Notes: a model not told the origin generated them from the letters alone. Positions 1-9,071 are shown, counted from the stretch's first letter. The stretch: 64,000 nt of DNA from Desulfosporosinus sp. Sb-LF (GCF_004766055.1 NZ_SPQR01000005.1:1-64000); one strand, 5' to 3'. A program made the numbers and translations.

Positions 1-26
1 GATGATGACTTGCTCATTGTTTCTTT

Positions 27-44
27 GAAACTCTTGCGAGTTTC
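27..44 (-). other. Hairpin in probable rRNA leader
   Basis: GAAACTC (27-33) and GAGTTTC (38-44) pair around a four-base loop. It lies downstream of boxA and two promoters on the minus strand, where precursor rRNA processing stems are found. The mature rRNA itself would start left of the window, so the assignment is inferred from context. Confidence 0.4.
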
Positions 45-68
45 TCTCATTGGCTGTCCTTGTTGTTT

Positions 69-83
69 AGTTTTCAAAGACCA
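69..83 (-). promoter_or_regulatory. boxA-like antitermination element
   Basis: Read on the minus strand this is TGGTCTTTGAAAACT, close to the Firmicute rRNA leader boxA (TGTTCTTTGAAAA). It lies 44 bases downstream of a near-consensus promoter. Such elements load NusB/NusE onto rRNA transcripts. This is the main reason for proposing that a 16S rRNA gene begins just outside the left edge. Confidence 0.6.
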
Positions 84-126
84 TGGTTTAAACTTTGTTT
101 CCAGCACCCGTTTGGGCCGGAATCAC

Positions 127-155
127 ATCTTAGCATTTTCAACTCACGTTGTCAA
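127..155 (-). promoter_or_regulatory. sigma-A promoter P2 of probable rRNA operon
   Basis: On the minus strand TTGACA (155-150) is followed after exactly 17 bases by TAAGAT (132-127). It is the second of two promoters reading leftward toward boxA, the tandem arrangement usual for Firmicute rRNA operons. Confidence 0.65.
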
Positions 156-242
156 TCACTAATTTGTTTTGTCTCGATTGAAAAGTTCGGGAGTTTTAAT
201 CTCTTTACTTTTCCGTTCAGTGCGTCGTTTAGGCGCTTTGTT

Positions 243-271
243 AGTATACATCCTTTATCTCGAGCTGTCTA
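243..271 (-). promoter_or_regulatory. sigma-A promoter P1 of probable rRNA operon
   Basis: On the minus strand TAGACA (271-266) is followed after 17 bases by TATACT (248-243). It lies 116 bases upstream of the P2 promoter in the same orientation. Confidence 0.55.
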
Positions 272-675
272 CTGTTTTTTTATCCAGTTGACCCTGCAGG
301 ATCTCCGAGTTGCTATGTAACCATATAGCATGCCTGGCTATTTGACCCTGGGGAAGCCCTAGTCCACTCGCTTATACGTGTGTAGGATTTGTCTTCCAGT
401 GTTTCGAATCCGTCCTTCCCGGTTTACTCGTTTAGTGGCTCAATCACTTTCAGGCCTGCTATCTGACTGTCTACTCTTAATAGCTAGGATTGCCCCTAAT
501 CATCCAAGACTCGTTATCGGTGACGTGGCTTGCGTCTTACCGGACGGGATTTCACCCCCTAAATACACAACCTATGGTCGTCGTGATCAGAATTTGAGAT
601 AAATATAAATGTATAAGAAAAGAAGCCGAAGCACTTGCTACGACCTCTTTTACCAATTTTATTTTCCAGAATTAT
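272..675. other. No gene recognised (upstream of rRNA promoters)
   Basis: Short open frames exist here but lack a ribosome binding site and any family likeness. The part near 310-600 has a fairly even base composition, as structured RNA or element remnants do, but I could not match it to a known RNA or insertion element. Confidence 0.4.
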
Positions 676-1299
676 TTAAAAACTCATCACCAAACCGCCG
701 TTTGGGCTGATAATTTGTCCAATCATATAATTGCCATCATCTGATGCTAGGTAGACTGCAAGAGCAGCATTTTCTTCCACTTTCCCTATGCGCCCTACCG
801 GAATTAACTGCATGAGAAAACGATTGCGATTTTCAGGAGTCATACTATTAAGCCCCCTCATAAACGATTCCGTCTCGATATAACCAGGAGCTATACAATT
901 AACACAGACTCCCGAACCGGCTACCTCGTGAGCCACAGATTTAGTGAATGATACTACGGCACCCTTTGCTGCAGAATAGTTTGGACTATGTGAGCTCGCA
1001 GCGGATATTCCAGCGATAGATCCTATATTTATGATCTTGCCATATCCTTTGTCTTCCATTATCTTCAGTGCCTCACGTGTGCAATAGAACACGCTATTCA
1101 CATTAACATCAAACATCTTCTGCCAATTTTCATCGGACATATTTCGTGTTATATGCAAAGAATCTCTTGGTACAGGGGTGGTTACCAAATTAAGATGCTT
1201 TATTCTATTATTTACACCCTCCTCGTCAGACCGAAAAATGCCAGCGTTATTAACTAAAATATCTAGTGTGCCAAATCGAGTTAATACTTTCGCGAACAC
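676..1299 (-). pseudogene. SDR-family oxidoreductase, 5' truncated
   Basis: The 207-residue frame contains the middle and end of a short-chain dehydrogenase/reductase. It has NNAG near residue 17, the catalytic Ser in NIGSIAG, the YxxxK pair in NYSAAK, and the IAPGYIET segment. Intact family members have about 250 residues and start with a TGxxxGxG NAD(P) motif, which is missing. An in-frame TGA lies just upstream of the first possible start (GTG at 1299), and the break falls within about 30 bases of the neighbouring kinase gene's stop. The head was probably lost in a rearrangement, so the product should not bind cofactor. Confidence 0.7.
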
Positions 1300-1326
1300 T
1301 TCACGTCATCGCTCTATATCCCTCGG

Positions 1327-2445
1327 TTAACCGAAGGGCAATAATATCTCCACCCGAACCCCTCGCTCACTTCGATTCGCTGCAGATATCTTCCCCCCGT
1401 GCTGATCAAGGATGCGATGAACAACAGATAAGCCTAACCCAGTCCCTTTTTCCTTCGTCGTGAAAAACGGATCATAAATGTAAGGAATGGCATCCGGCGC
1501 AATACCAGGTCCCTCGTCACTAACGGCGAAGCCTATAAAGCCTTCCTGCTGGACTCCCTCTAGCCGGATCGCACCTCCTTCTCCCTGGGCATCGATGGCG
1601 TTGAGCAAGATATTCAGGATTACTTGCTTCATCTGATCCTGGTCCACCTCAACCTCTTTCTCGTCAACTAGGCTTCGCACTTGCTTTAACTCAATATGAT
1701 GTTGCCGCAGGGCGGGCTGGATCAAGATAACGCCTTCGTCCAATAGTTTTCCTAAAGCAGCCCGCCTACGTACTGGTTCCTTGGGACGGGCAAAGCTCAA
1801 AAACTCGCTCACCAAGCGATTTAACCGTTCACATTCTTCCAGAAGCACCCGGCAATAGTCTGAAACCACTCCATCGTCAACTTTTTCCTGAGCCAAGAGT
1901 TGGATACTCACTTTCATAATCCCCAAGGGATTGCGTATTTCATGAGCCAATCCGGCACTCATATGCCCTAGAGCCGTTAAGCGTTCCGTTTGTCGGATTT
2001 CCTCTTCTAATCGTTGACGTTCTAGACCTTCTTGCTTTAACTTCTCAACTAATTCCTTTTGAACAGTTAAAGCGATTTGATATTTGCGTTTCGCTCTCCT
2101 CTCCTGTTCAATTAGGAATCCTGTTAACCAGCCAATGACGTTGATCAGGCCAATTTCCACCCATTGTGTATAGATGGCAGATGGGTTCATGGCATGAAAA
2201 TGCGTCATAAACGGCATGATGAGGAGCGTAATGACCAAGCCAGATAAGATCCCTCCAGCAGGACCAAAACGCATGGCTGCGTAAATTACGGGAAGATAGT
2301 ATGCGAATTGCAATAGAATGTGGTAATTCATTTCATAATGGTAATTCGTATAGTGAATAGCGGTTAAAATAGCCACAACAAGTCCGATCGCGCTGAGGTC
2401 AAAAAGGGTACGTGTACGATTTTGGTCAAGGAGTTCGTGATTCAA
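1327..2445 (-). CDS. NtrB-like membrane sensor histidine kinase
   Basis: 372-residue kinase, downstream of and 16 bases from its response regulator. The first ~115 residues hold about four hydrophobic segments. A coiled linker follows, then HisKA with the phosphoacceptor His in GLAHEIRNPLG (about residue 167) and a HATPase domain with ILLNAIDA (N box), DEGPGI (G1) and KGTGLGLSVV (G2). There is no PAS or large extracellular domain, so the signal is probably sensed in or through the membrane. The start is TTG at 2445, preceded by GAGGAGGT. Its partner is a sigma-54 activator and both genes diverge from a sigma-54 promoter, so it probably controls the ytkA-like/polyferredoxin operon. The signal is unknown. 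Confidence 0.85.
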   Translation of the reverse strand: MNHELLDQNRTRTLFDLSAIGLVVAILTAIHYTNYHYEMNYHILLQFAYYLPVIYAAMRFGPAGGILSGLVITLLIMPFMTHFHAMNPSAIYTQWVEIGLINVIGWLTGFLIEQERRAKRKYQIALTVQKELVEKLKQEGLERQRLEEEIRQTERLTALGHMSAGLAHEIRNPLGIMKVSIQLLAQEKVDDGVVSDYCRVLLEECERLNRLVSEFLSFARPKEPVRRRAALGKLLDEGVILIQPALRQHHIELKQVRSLVDEKEVEVDQDQMKQVILNILLNAIDAQGEGGAIRLEGVQQEGFIGFAVSDEGPGIAPDAIPYIYDPFFTTKEKGTGLGLSVVHRILDQHGGKISAANRSERGVRVEILLPFG

Positions 2446-2461
2446 GAAGCGGACCTCCTCT

Positions 2462-3829
2462 CTAAATACCCCAGTGTGGATCTATTCCGTATTTTTCCAA
2501 ACGGTATAAAAAGGCATGCCTGGAAAGTCCTAACCGCTTTGCCGCCCGACTTTGGTTTCCTCCTGTTTGTTCCATTGCCTGCTGAAGAAAGGATTTCTCG
2601 ATCTCTTCTAAGGAAACTCCCTCAGGCGGTAGTACAAAGGATCCAGTGCTCTTGGCTAACTTTGAAGAAGTATCAAAGAGGGGCAAACTCTCCATCCCAA
2701 TCACTGCCCCTTGAGAAATAATCACCATGCGTTCCACGACATTTTCCAGTTCACGCACATTTCCCGGCCAGGTATAAGTCATAAGTTGAGACAGGACTCC
2801 TAAACCAAGGGTCTTACTCCCCCCATAGGTCCTCAGTTTCTCCAAGAAATATTCGACAAGGAAGGGAATATCCTCTTGACGTCCTCGCAAGGGAGGCACG
2901 GAAATTGGAAAGACATTGAGTCGGTAATATAAATCCTCTCGAAAGCGTCCTTCTTGTGCCTCTTTAAGTAAATCTCGGTTCGTTGCCGCAATAATCCGCA
3001 CGTCAACCTTGATGGTTTTCTCTCCACCGACCCGCTCAAACGTCCGTTCCTGAAGTACCCGCAACAATTTAGCTTGAACATTAAACGACAGCTCGCCTAT
3101 CTCATCGAGAAAAAGCGTCCCACCATCGGCCAATTCAAACCTCCCTGTTTTACGTACATGGGCTCCCGTAAAGGCACCTTTCTCGTGTCCAAATAGTTCG
3201 CTTTCTAAGATCGTCTCAGTCAATGCGGCACAATTCACACGGACAAAGGGCCCGTCAACTCGCGGACTTAAACTATGAATGGCCTGAGCCACCAGTTCTT
3301 TTCCCGTACCTGACTCCCCTTGAATAAGTACAGTTGCTGGCGTCGGGGCGACCCGTTCGACTAGATGTTTGATGCCTTGCATCTTCTCACCGTTACCCAC
3401 CAACTGCCAACCACCGTGCTGAGCCTCTCCTTTCAAATAGTTCACATGCTCGCGCAAGCTTTCCACTTCAAAGGCCTTAGCCACCGTGATCAGCAGTTCA
3501 TCTATATCAAATGGTTTCATCAAATAATCATGTGCCCCGGCCTTCATAGCTTCAACCGCTGTGGCTGTACTTCCATGTGCCGTCATCATGACGATCATCA
3601 AATCCGAATAATGCTCTTTCAACGTGCGTAGGACAGTTAAGCCGTCCATTTTCGGCATTTTTAAATCCACAAGGATGAGATCCGGACGCTCCGCAAGAGC
3701 CCGATCTACAGCGAGTTGTCCATCCTCCGCCGTCTCCACTTCGTAACCGGCTTTTGTTAAGGCCCGTTCTAGAACCCAGCGCATATTTGCTTCGTCATCC
3801 GCGACTAAAATTCGACGCAGCTCTCCCAC
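2462..3829 (-). CDS. NtrC-family sigma-54 response regulator
   Basis: 455 residues in the classic three-domain order. The receiver has DD near residue 11 and phosphoacceptor Asp55 in ILVDLKMPK. The AAA+ domain has Walker A GESGTGKE and the GAFTGA loop that contacts sigma-54. A C-terminal Fis-type helix-turn-helix (about 425-449) contains [16 protein letters not shown]. It activates sigma-54 polymerase when phosphorylated. It is the first gene of the pair with the NtrB-like kinase. A promoter with correct -24/-12 elements lies 300 bases away, in front of the divergent operon, and a second lies at 13559. The GTG start at 3829 sits very close to an AAGGGG sequence, so the exact start is less sure. 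A decayed copy of its first codons lies near 13275-13355. Confidence 0.9.
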   Translation of the reverse strand: MGELRRILVADDEANMRWVLERALTKAGYEVETAEDGQLAVDRALAERPDLILVDLKMPKMDGLTVLRTLKEHYSDLMIVMMTAHGSTATAVEAMKAGAHDYLMKPFDIDELLITVAKAFEVESLREHVNYLKGEAQHGGWQLVGNGEKMQGIKHLVERVAPTPATVLIQGESGTGKELVAQAIHSLSPRVDGPFVRVNCAALTETILESELFGHEKGAFTGAHVRKTGRFELADGGTLFLDEIGELSFNVQAKLLRVLQERTFERVGGEKTIKVDVRIIAATNRDLLKEAQEGRFREDLYYRLNVFPISVPPLRGRQEDIPFLVEYFLEKLRTYGGSKTLGLGVLSQLMTYTWPGNVRELENVVERMVIISQGAVIGMESLPLFDTSSKLAKSTGSFVLPPEGVSLEEIEKSFLQQAMEQTGGNQSRAAKRLGLSRHAFLYRLEKYGIDPHWGI

Positions 3830-3837
3830 TCCCCTTA

Positions 3838-3862
3838 AAGATCAAACTTATTGTTTGATCTT
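3838..3862. promoter_or_regulatory. 10-bp inverted repeat, candidate activator site
   Basis: AAGATCAAAC (3838-3847) and GTTTGATCTT (3853-3862) form a perfect palindrome around five bases, just upstream of the ntrC-like start and about 265-290 bases from the sigma-54 promoter. That is a normal place for an enhancer-binding-protein site. The role is inferred. Confidence 0.4.
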
Positions 3863-3921
3863 ATTTTTTATGCGTTAGTTTGACCCGATTTATTGGTCGA
3901 TTGCTTGGTATAAGACGCTTA

Positions 3922-3959
3922 TGTTGGATATGACGCACTACACTGTGTTTTATCCAACA
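3922..3959. promoter_or_regulatory. Spaced inverted repeat, candidate upstream activating sequence
   Basis: TGTTGGATA (3922-3930) and TATCCAACA (3951-3959) are perfect inverted 9-mers 20 bases apart, 170-205 bases upstream of the -24 element. A GTGTTGGA...TCCCAC version occurs near 13379 in front of the second operon. The conservation in both copies suggests a binding site for the NtrC-like activator, but no binding site has been shown. Confidence 0.4.
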
Positions 3960-4126
3960 CTAATGTTAAACTAAGTACCTCTTGAGAACCTTTTAAATTA
4001 CCTTTTTAAGTGTTTTTCTAAGCATCAAAACCTTTTTCTCAGACACCAAAAATTCCATCAGATCCTGGCTGGAGTAGTCTCTCAAGACTATCACTATTAC
4101 ATCATAATTAATAACCAAGCGCAACT

Positions 4127-4142
4127 TGGCATCGCTTTTGCA
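4127..4142 (+). promoter_or_regulatory. sigma-54 promoter (-24/-12) of first ytkA-like operon
   Basis: TGGCA, six bases, then TTGCA matches the TGGCACGNNNNTTGCA consensus with invariant GG and GC at correct spacing. It lies 41 bases before the ATG at 4183 and next to a divergent NtrC-type gene. The same element with the same spacing is found at 13559-13574. Confidence 0.8.
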
Positions 4143-4182
4143 TATAGATTGCCTGTACAATATTTTTTGAGGAGTGTGTTTT

Positions 4183-4770
4183 ATGAATTACCAAAGAAAA
4201 TCCATGAAGAAAATTCTTCTTTCCCTATCTCTCTTACTCTTAACTCTCTTATTTGCCACGAATACCCTAGCTTCCTCTGGTAAAATTGAACAAGACGCTG
4301 GCCCTTATCATGTGATTATGCAGACCAATCCAGAAAGCCTCATGGCTAACCAAACAGGAACAATGACGATAATTATTAAGAATAAGGCTACCGGACAACC
4401 CGTAACAGGTGCCAAAGTAATGATGAGCAAATCAACAATGGTGTCCAGTAGCACTGGGGATAGCGGCATGGCTGGCATGGACATGTCTTCCAGCATGGAT
4501 AAACAAGGGGGTACAGCTATGCAAGAACAATCCTCAATGGGTGGCATGGCTATGGACCCTGGCTCCTATATGGCAGAAGGGATGAAATTTAACCAACCTG
4601 GGCAATGGAACCAATCTGTTACTATCTCTTCATCTTTGGGCGAAAGCACCGTTAAATTCCCCATCACTGTCGGAAAATCCGGACCCAATCTAGTCCTCAT
4701 TGGCAGTGTCGCTGGTGTCGTTGTGATTGTCGGACTACTTGCAGCCATGTTGAAACGCAAGAAAAGCTAA
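4183..4770 (+). CDS. YtkA-like, Met-rich membrane-anchored protein (copy 1)
   Basis: 195 residues starting at the ATG at 4183, with GAGGAG eight bases upstream. It has an N-terminal signal segment, a YtkA/FixH-type beta domain (PYHVIMQTNPE and IIIKNKATGQPVTGAKV), and a long Met/Ser-rich insertion with GMAGMDMSSSMD and MGGMAMDPG. A C-terminal transmembrane helix ending in KRKKS follows. The bulk should be outside the cell. Clustered Met motifs of this sort bind Cu(I)/Ag(I) in copper proteins, so metal binding is likely but the metal is inferred. It lies 20 bases before the polyferredoxin gene and is driven by a sigma-54 promoter. The paralogue at 13616 has its Met motifs at different places in the chain. 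Confidence 0.75.
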   Translation: MNYQRKSMKKILLSLSLLLLTLLFATNTLASSGKIEQDAGPYHVIMQTNPESLMANQTGTMTIIIKNKATGQPVTGAKVMMSKSTMVSSSTGDSGMAGMDMSSSMDKQGGTAMQEQSSMGGMAMDPGSYMAEGMKFNQPGQWNQSVTISSSLGESTVKFPITVGKSGPNLVLIGSVAGVVVIVGLLAAMLKRKKS

Positions 4771-4790
4771 GAAAGTAGAGGGTATTAGTT

Positions 4791-6143
4791 ATGTCTGCTA
4801 AAAAGCAACCGATAAACCTCCTTAATTACCCATGGCTCAAACGGTTTCTTAAGAGCTCACTATTCCCTCGAATATTTCAATGGATCACTGTATTGGTTTT
4901 TGCAGTCATCATGGTTGAAACGTTAGCAGGACCCTCAGTCGCCCATGATAACTTTGGCACAGCCGCCACTTGGGTTCTTTGGTGGCCATTAATCCCTTTC
5001 TTCTTTTTTCTGCTTGGACGGTTTTGGTGTGGAATTTGCCCCTTTGCTTGGGTGAGTGATTTGACACAAAAGTTATTTGGGGCTAATCTCAAGGTTCCGA
5101 ATTTTATCCGCAAGAACGGTCTCTGGATCATCGATATTACCTTCATCTTCATCACCTGGTCTGATCACGTTTGGGGAATTGTAGAATCGCCCCGAGGATC
5201 CGGGACCCTCCTCTTACTCATCTTAGGTGGCGTTATGGTCACCGCTCTGCTTTTTGAACGTCGTACCTGGTGCCGTTATCTCTGTTTCCTGGGTAGTTTA
5301 TCTGGCAACTACTCCCGAGCCGGTATGTTAGAGCTGAGGACTGACAAAGACACTTGTAAAACCTGTAAAACAAGGGATTGCTATAAAGGGAATGATAAAG
5401 CGCCTGGCTGTCCTATGTTTGAATTTCCAATGGCCATGGAAAATAACGCTAACTGCAACCTCTGTGGGAGTTGCATTAAAAGCTGTCCTCATGACTCCAT
5501 TCGCCTAACCCCCCGCATCCCCACCAGTGAATTTTGGTCCATGACCAGAGCTCATTTCGAAGAATCGTTCTTAGCCATTGTCATCGTTGGAATTGTATTT
5601 GTTCAAAACATTACGATGTTAGACTTTTACCCCACCTTCCTGAAGTGGGTGGAGCAGACATTAGGGATTGCTAATCAAGATATCGCTTTTACGATCATCT
5701 TTATTTTCGCAATGACTACTCCGGTTTTACTCCTTTTCGCAGCCACTGCAATTTCCAAGCGTTTCACGGGCGATACATTGCGTAATGCCTTTGCACGTTT
5801 TGGGTATGCCGTTATTCCATTGGACCTTGCTTCCCACATGGCCCACAACTTGTTCCATCTTCTGGCTGAAGGGAAGTCAGTCTACTACACCTTCATGGGA
5901 CTCTTCGGGGCTCATCTGGACGGACCGACCGACTTTGTTTCCGATCCGGCGATTCAAATATTGCAATATTTCTTGGTCATCGCCGGAACGATTGCTTCCC
6001 TTTACACTGCCTACAGAATTGCTAAAAAGAACTATGGTGTGAGCAAAGCCTTGTCCGTCTCTATGCCATATCTAGTTGTCATCTTGATCTTCGGTATATT
6101 AAACATTCTTACCTTCACAGTAAGAATGTCCATGCGGATGTAG
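4791..6143 (+). CDS. Membrane polyferredoxin, FtrD/NapH/CcoG-like (copy 1)
   Basis: 450 residues with several transmembrane segments around Cys-rich loops. CGICPFAW and WCRYLCF are paired Cys motifs at membrane borders. CKTCKTRDCYKGN...GCP and CNLCGSCIKSCP are ferredoxin-like 4Fe-4S ligand sets at about residues 196-235. Proteins of this class (NapH, CcoG, NosR C-terminus, FtrD of FtrABCD iron uptake) pass electrons across or along the membrane. It is paired with a YtkA-like Met-rich protein and is upstream of DUF2318 and ABC genes, which suits a metal-reduction or metal-transfer role. It is nearly identical over most of its length to the product of 14248-15615, so the pair is a recent or gene-converted duplication. 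Confidence 0.8.
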   Translation: MSAKKQPINLLNYPWLKRFLKSSLFPRIFQWITVLVFAVIMVETLAGPSVAHDNFGTAATWVLWWPLIPFFFFLLGRFWCGICPFAWVSDLTQKLFGANLKVPNFIRKNGLWIIDITFIFITWSDHVWGIVESPRGSGTLLLLILGGVMVTALLFERRTWCRYLCFLGSLSGNYSRAGMLELRTDKDTCKTCKTRDCYKGNDKAPGCPMFEFPMAMENNANCNLCGSCIKSCPHDSIRLTPRIPTSEFWSMTRAHFEESFLAIVIVGIVFVQNITMLDFYPTFLKWVEQTLGIANQDIAFTIIFIFAMTTPVLLLFAATAISKRFTGDTLRNAFARFGYAVIPLDLASHMAHNLFHLLAEGKSVYYTFMGLFGAHLDGPTDFVSDPAIQILQYFLVIAGTIASLYTAYRIAKKNYGVSKALSVSMPYLVVILIFGILNILTFTVRMSMRM

Positions 6144-6305
6144 CAAAAATCCAAGATTTTCATCTTTAAAAACCCGCTAAAAAACCCTATAATAAGCAGG
6201 TCGTCTTTGTTTCATATTTGTTTGCAACCATATTTAAGGTGGGTTTATTATTCCACTTGAAGCCTGATTCCCAGCTTAAGTATCTTCAACAAGGAGGATC
6301 TTTAA

Positions 6306-6878
6306 ATGAAAAACGATCGTGAAGCGAAAAAACAAAAATTCACCCAACCAAAGAAAAGCAAAGCAGGCCTTTACAGTCTTGTTGGCATTGTAGCAGTTGT
6401 TGTTATGATAAGTTCCTATTTTTTGTTGAGTAATAGCAAACCAAATACCGCGCTCGCCGATACGGGACAAAAAGTGAATTATAGTTCGAACGCTAAATTA
6501 GAGCAAACGATAGTTCCAAGCAAGGTTGAAAACGGAAAAGAAGTTGTCACTACACTAGGTACAGTTAAAGAAAAGCAGTTCATAAAGACAGAGTACAAAG
6601 CCAACGGTAAGGTGGTTCCCTTGACAGCATTTATTCAACCTAACGGTAAAGTGATGGTGGCTGTAAGCTATTGTGAACCTTGCAAAGGAGACTCGTTTCA
6701 TATTTCCGGCAATCAAATCATTTGTGACACTTGTGGAACAACCTGGGATCTTCAAACACTCAAAGGAACAAGCGGTGGTTGTCAAGACTATCCACCCCAA
6801 GCACTGACCTACTCCGTAAACGGTGATAACCTTGAGATTCCCCAAGCCGCCCTAGATACCTGGGCACCTAGAGTTTGA
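6306..6878 (+). CDS. DUF2318 protein, FetA/Cj1660-like
   Basis: 190 residues with a short basic N-terminus, one membrane anchor (about 22-44), then an external domain. The C-terminal part has the DUF2318 signature: YCEPCKGDSFHISG, ICDTCGTTW and GGCQDYPPQ. This gives two CxxC pairs plus one Cys, probable metal or redox ligands. DUF2318 proteins occur in iron-transport operons (FetA of the E. coli FetMP system, Cj1660 of the Campylobacter P19 system), which usually add a long membrane domain. This version has only one anchor. Start ATG at 6306 follows AAGGAGGATC. The gene lies between the polyferredoxin gene and the ABC genes, 163 bases after the former. Confidence 0.75.
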   Translation: MKNDREAKKQKFTQPKKSKAGLYSLVGIVAVVVMISSYFLLSNSKPNTALADTGQKVNYSSNAKLEQTIVPSKVENGKEVVTTLGTVKEKQFIKTEYKANGKVVPLTAFIQPNGKVMVAVSYCEPCKGDSFHISGNQIICDTCGTTWDLQTLKGTSGGCQDYPPQALTYSVNGDNLEIPQAALDTWAPRV

Positions 6879-6916
6879 TCCCAAAATAGAACTAGCTACA
6901 ACCTAATAAATATTTA

Positions 6917-6943
6917 AACGCACTCGTTTTATACGAGTGCGTT
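6917..6943 (+). terminator. Hairpin after the DUF2318 gene
   Basis: AACGCACTCG and CGAGTGCGTT pair around seven bases, but no clear T run follows. Almost the same stem (AAACGCACTCG) follows the second polyferredoxin gene at 15641-15668, one more sign of shared ancestry of the two blocks. Confidence 0.5.
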
Positions 6944-7095
6944 CATTCTAATGCGTAATGTTATTTTTCCACTTGCTTTGCTCTTACCTTACAGCATACT
7001 AATAGTCTAAGTTCGGGGTAAAATAACCCTAGATGTACGCCCTGCAGAGTTAAAACCCCTTCTATTGAATATTTCGGGTTAGGAGGAGATTCCCA

Positions 7096-7779
7096 GTGTC
7101 TTTGATAAAAGTGTGTGAGGTTACCAAGATCTATAAAGGTGGAGACGGTGTCGTCGAGGCCCTGAAAGACATTAATTTTGAAATCGCTGAAGGTGAATTT
7201 TTGGCCTTAATGGGTCCTTCCGGTTCTGGAAAAAGTACCTTACTTAGTATTCTTGGAGGGTTAAATCCGCCTACCTCTGGTAAACTTATCATCGACGATA
7301 TCGATGTTTATGCATTAGAAGCCGAGCGGTTAGCCGATTTCCGGCACGACTATGTTGGTTTTGTCTTTCAACAATACCAATTAATACCTTATCTCACCGC
7401 CTTGGAAAACGTCATGTTACCTTTGGCAATCTCATCCCGCCCCGGCAAAGAACAGCGAGATATGGCTCAGAGCGTTCTAGATAAAGTCGGCTTAGGTACA
7501 AAATCTCTACGCCTCCCCAATCAATTGTCCGGTGGTGAACAAAATCGGGTAGCTATTGCTCGGGCCATCGTTAATCAACCAGCAATCGTTTTCGCCGATG
7601 AACCCACCGGAAGTCTGGACTCGAAAACGGCGACGGAACTGTTGGAATTGTTTCAAACCCTTAACCAGGACGGTTTAACCATCATAATGGTGACTCATAA
7701 CAAAGAAAACCTAGAATGGGTCTCCCGCGCTGTTTATATTCGTGATGGAATTTTAGCTCTAACTTCTCACGAGACCTAA
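7096..7779 (+). CDS. ABC transporter ATPase, LolD/MacB/FetD type
   Basis: 227 residues with Walker [11 protein letters not shown]-loop FVFQQYQLIP, signature LSGGEQNRVAIARA, Walker B IVFADEPTGSLDS and the switch His in VTHNKE. This is the ATPase class that works with FtsX/MacB-type permeases rather than with solute importers. GTG start at 7096, with AGGAGGAG eight bases upstream. It is followed after 12 bases by the first permease gene. In the Fet/P19 iron loci an ATPase of this class accompanies two FtsX-type permeases and a DUF2318 protein, as here. Confidence 0.85.
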   Translation: MSLIKVCEVTKIYKGGDGVVEALKDINFEIAEGEFLALMGPSGSGKSTLLSILGGLNPPTSGKLIIDDIDVYALEAERLADFRHDYVGFVFQQYQLIPYLTALENVMLPLAISSRPGKEQRDMAQSVLDKVGLGTKSLRLPNQLSGGEQNRVAIARAIVNQPAIVFADEPTGSLDSKTATELLELFQTLNQDGLTIIMVTHNKENLEWVSRAVYIRDGILALTSHET

Positions 7780-7791
7780 AGGGGTGAGTAA

Positions 7792-8955
7792 ATGCGTTTA
7801 ACAGATATTTCGATTCAAAACCTGCGCCGCCGTAAAATGCGCTCCGCTTTACTAGTGATCAGTGTAATTATTGGGATGGCTTCGATTATCTTCCTCTATA
7901 CAACAACCCAAGCCATGAAAGAAGATGTCGCCAACAAACTAGATCAATTCGGGTCAAATATCCTCATCCTTCCGGATACTGGAGAAGCCATGACCTTTGG
8001 AGGTATAACAGTCGAAGCTCCCATTCAGACCAATGAACTAAACATGTCCCTTATTCCACTGATGAAAACGATTAAAAATAAGGAAACGTTGGCCACAATA
8101 GCTCCCAAACTTTTAGTAGACACTAAAATCGAGGGACAAGAAATTCTATTGCTCGGAGTTGATTTTCCTCAGGAATTGCGCCTCAAAAAATGGTGGAAGC
8201 TCGATGGCCTTGCCAAAAACCAAATCCCAACGGCCAACGAAGTTATCTTAGGGAGTGAAGTTGCTCGTTCCCTGGGTTTAAGTCCTAAACAAACTATAAC
8301 GATTAAAGGACAAGATTTTACAGTGGCAGGGATCGTCCAACCGACCGGTTCGACAGAAAATGACCAAGCTGTGTTCATCGACTTAGCTGTGCTCCAAAAA
8401 CTGTCTAATCGACCAAACGCTATCAGTCTCATCGAAGCCGCAGCTTTTTGCTATACTTGTCCGATCGATGAGGTCACCAAACAGTTAACAGCCATCCTGC
8501 CCGGGACCAAAGTTACCGCCCTAAGATCAACCCTAGAGTCACGAAATGATACGATCAGTAAGTTCAACTTATTTGCCAGAAGCGTATCCTTAATACTCTT
8601 CCTAGCCAGTAGTTTAGTGATAACTATGACTATGAAATCCTCTGTTGAGGAACGAACCCGAGAAATCGGTATCTTACGAGCTATCGGTTTTAGGAAAAGG
8701 CACATTATCCAAATCGTTCTTACTGAGGCGGGATTATTAAGTGTTTTGGGTGGGTTATTAGGTTATCTTATTGGAATGGGTGCGGCCGTAAGCTTTGGAT
8801 CAGTTTTGGTCAACGCTCAAGTTCAAATCCCTTGGCAATTTAATTTGCTCGTCTACGGATTAAGCGCATCCTTTTTGATAGGTTTCATAGCAAGTCTGTA
8901 TCCGGCTTGGAAAGCAGCGAGACTTGACCCGACTGACTCTTTGCGTTACATCTAA
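7792..8955 (+). CDS. FtsX/MacB-type permease 1
   Basis: 387 residues. An N-terminal helix follows RRRKMRSALLVIS, then comes a large extracytoplasmic MacB-type core, then three C-terminal helices. The conserved ERTREIGILRAIGFRKRHI segment precedes the last helices. Such permeases do not channel solutes; they drive extracytoplasmic conformational work on proteins, lipids or metals. A lone CYTC motif in the core (about residue 221) is unusual and could be redox-active beside the CcdA/TlpA genes. It is in an operon with the ATPase (12-base gap), and the second permease follows at 9072. Confidence 0.8.
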   Translation: MRLTDISIQNLRRRKMRSALLVISVIIGMASIIFLYTTTQAMKEDVANKLDQFGSNILILPDTGEAMTFGGITVEAPIQTNELNMSLIPLMKTIKNKETLATIAPKLLVDTKIEGQEILLLGVDFPQELRLKKWWKLDGLAKNQIPTANEVILGSEVARSLGLSPKQTITIKGQDFTVAGIVQPTGSTENDQAVFIDLAVLQKLSNRPNAISLIEAAAFCYTCPIDEVTKQLTAILPGTKVTALRSTLESRNDTISKFNLFARSVSLILFLASSLVITMTMKSSVEERTREIGILRAIGFRKRHIIQIVLTEAGLLSVLGGLLGYLIGMGAAVSFGSVLVNAQVQIPWQFNLLVYGLSASFLIGFIASLYPAWKAARLDPTDSLRYI

Positions 8956-9071
8956 TTCCTGAGGTTGGAATCAGAAGCTAGAGATCCGAACAAAAATGAG
9001 CACGATGAATTTTCGGTGTTCGATGCGTGAAGCTAGAAGTCGAAACATCGGACCTCTTATAGGAGGAAACT

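Noticed and set aside
300-600. Possible group II intron or insertion-element fragment
   Set aside because: The stretch looked like structured RNA when read on the minus strand, but I could not find domain V, ends or an encoded protein.
60-602. Two open frames of 86 and 74 codons
   Set aside because: They lie over the minus-strand promoters and boxA of a probable rRNA operon, have no ribosome site and resemble no family.
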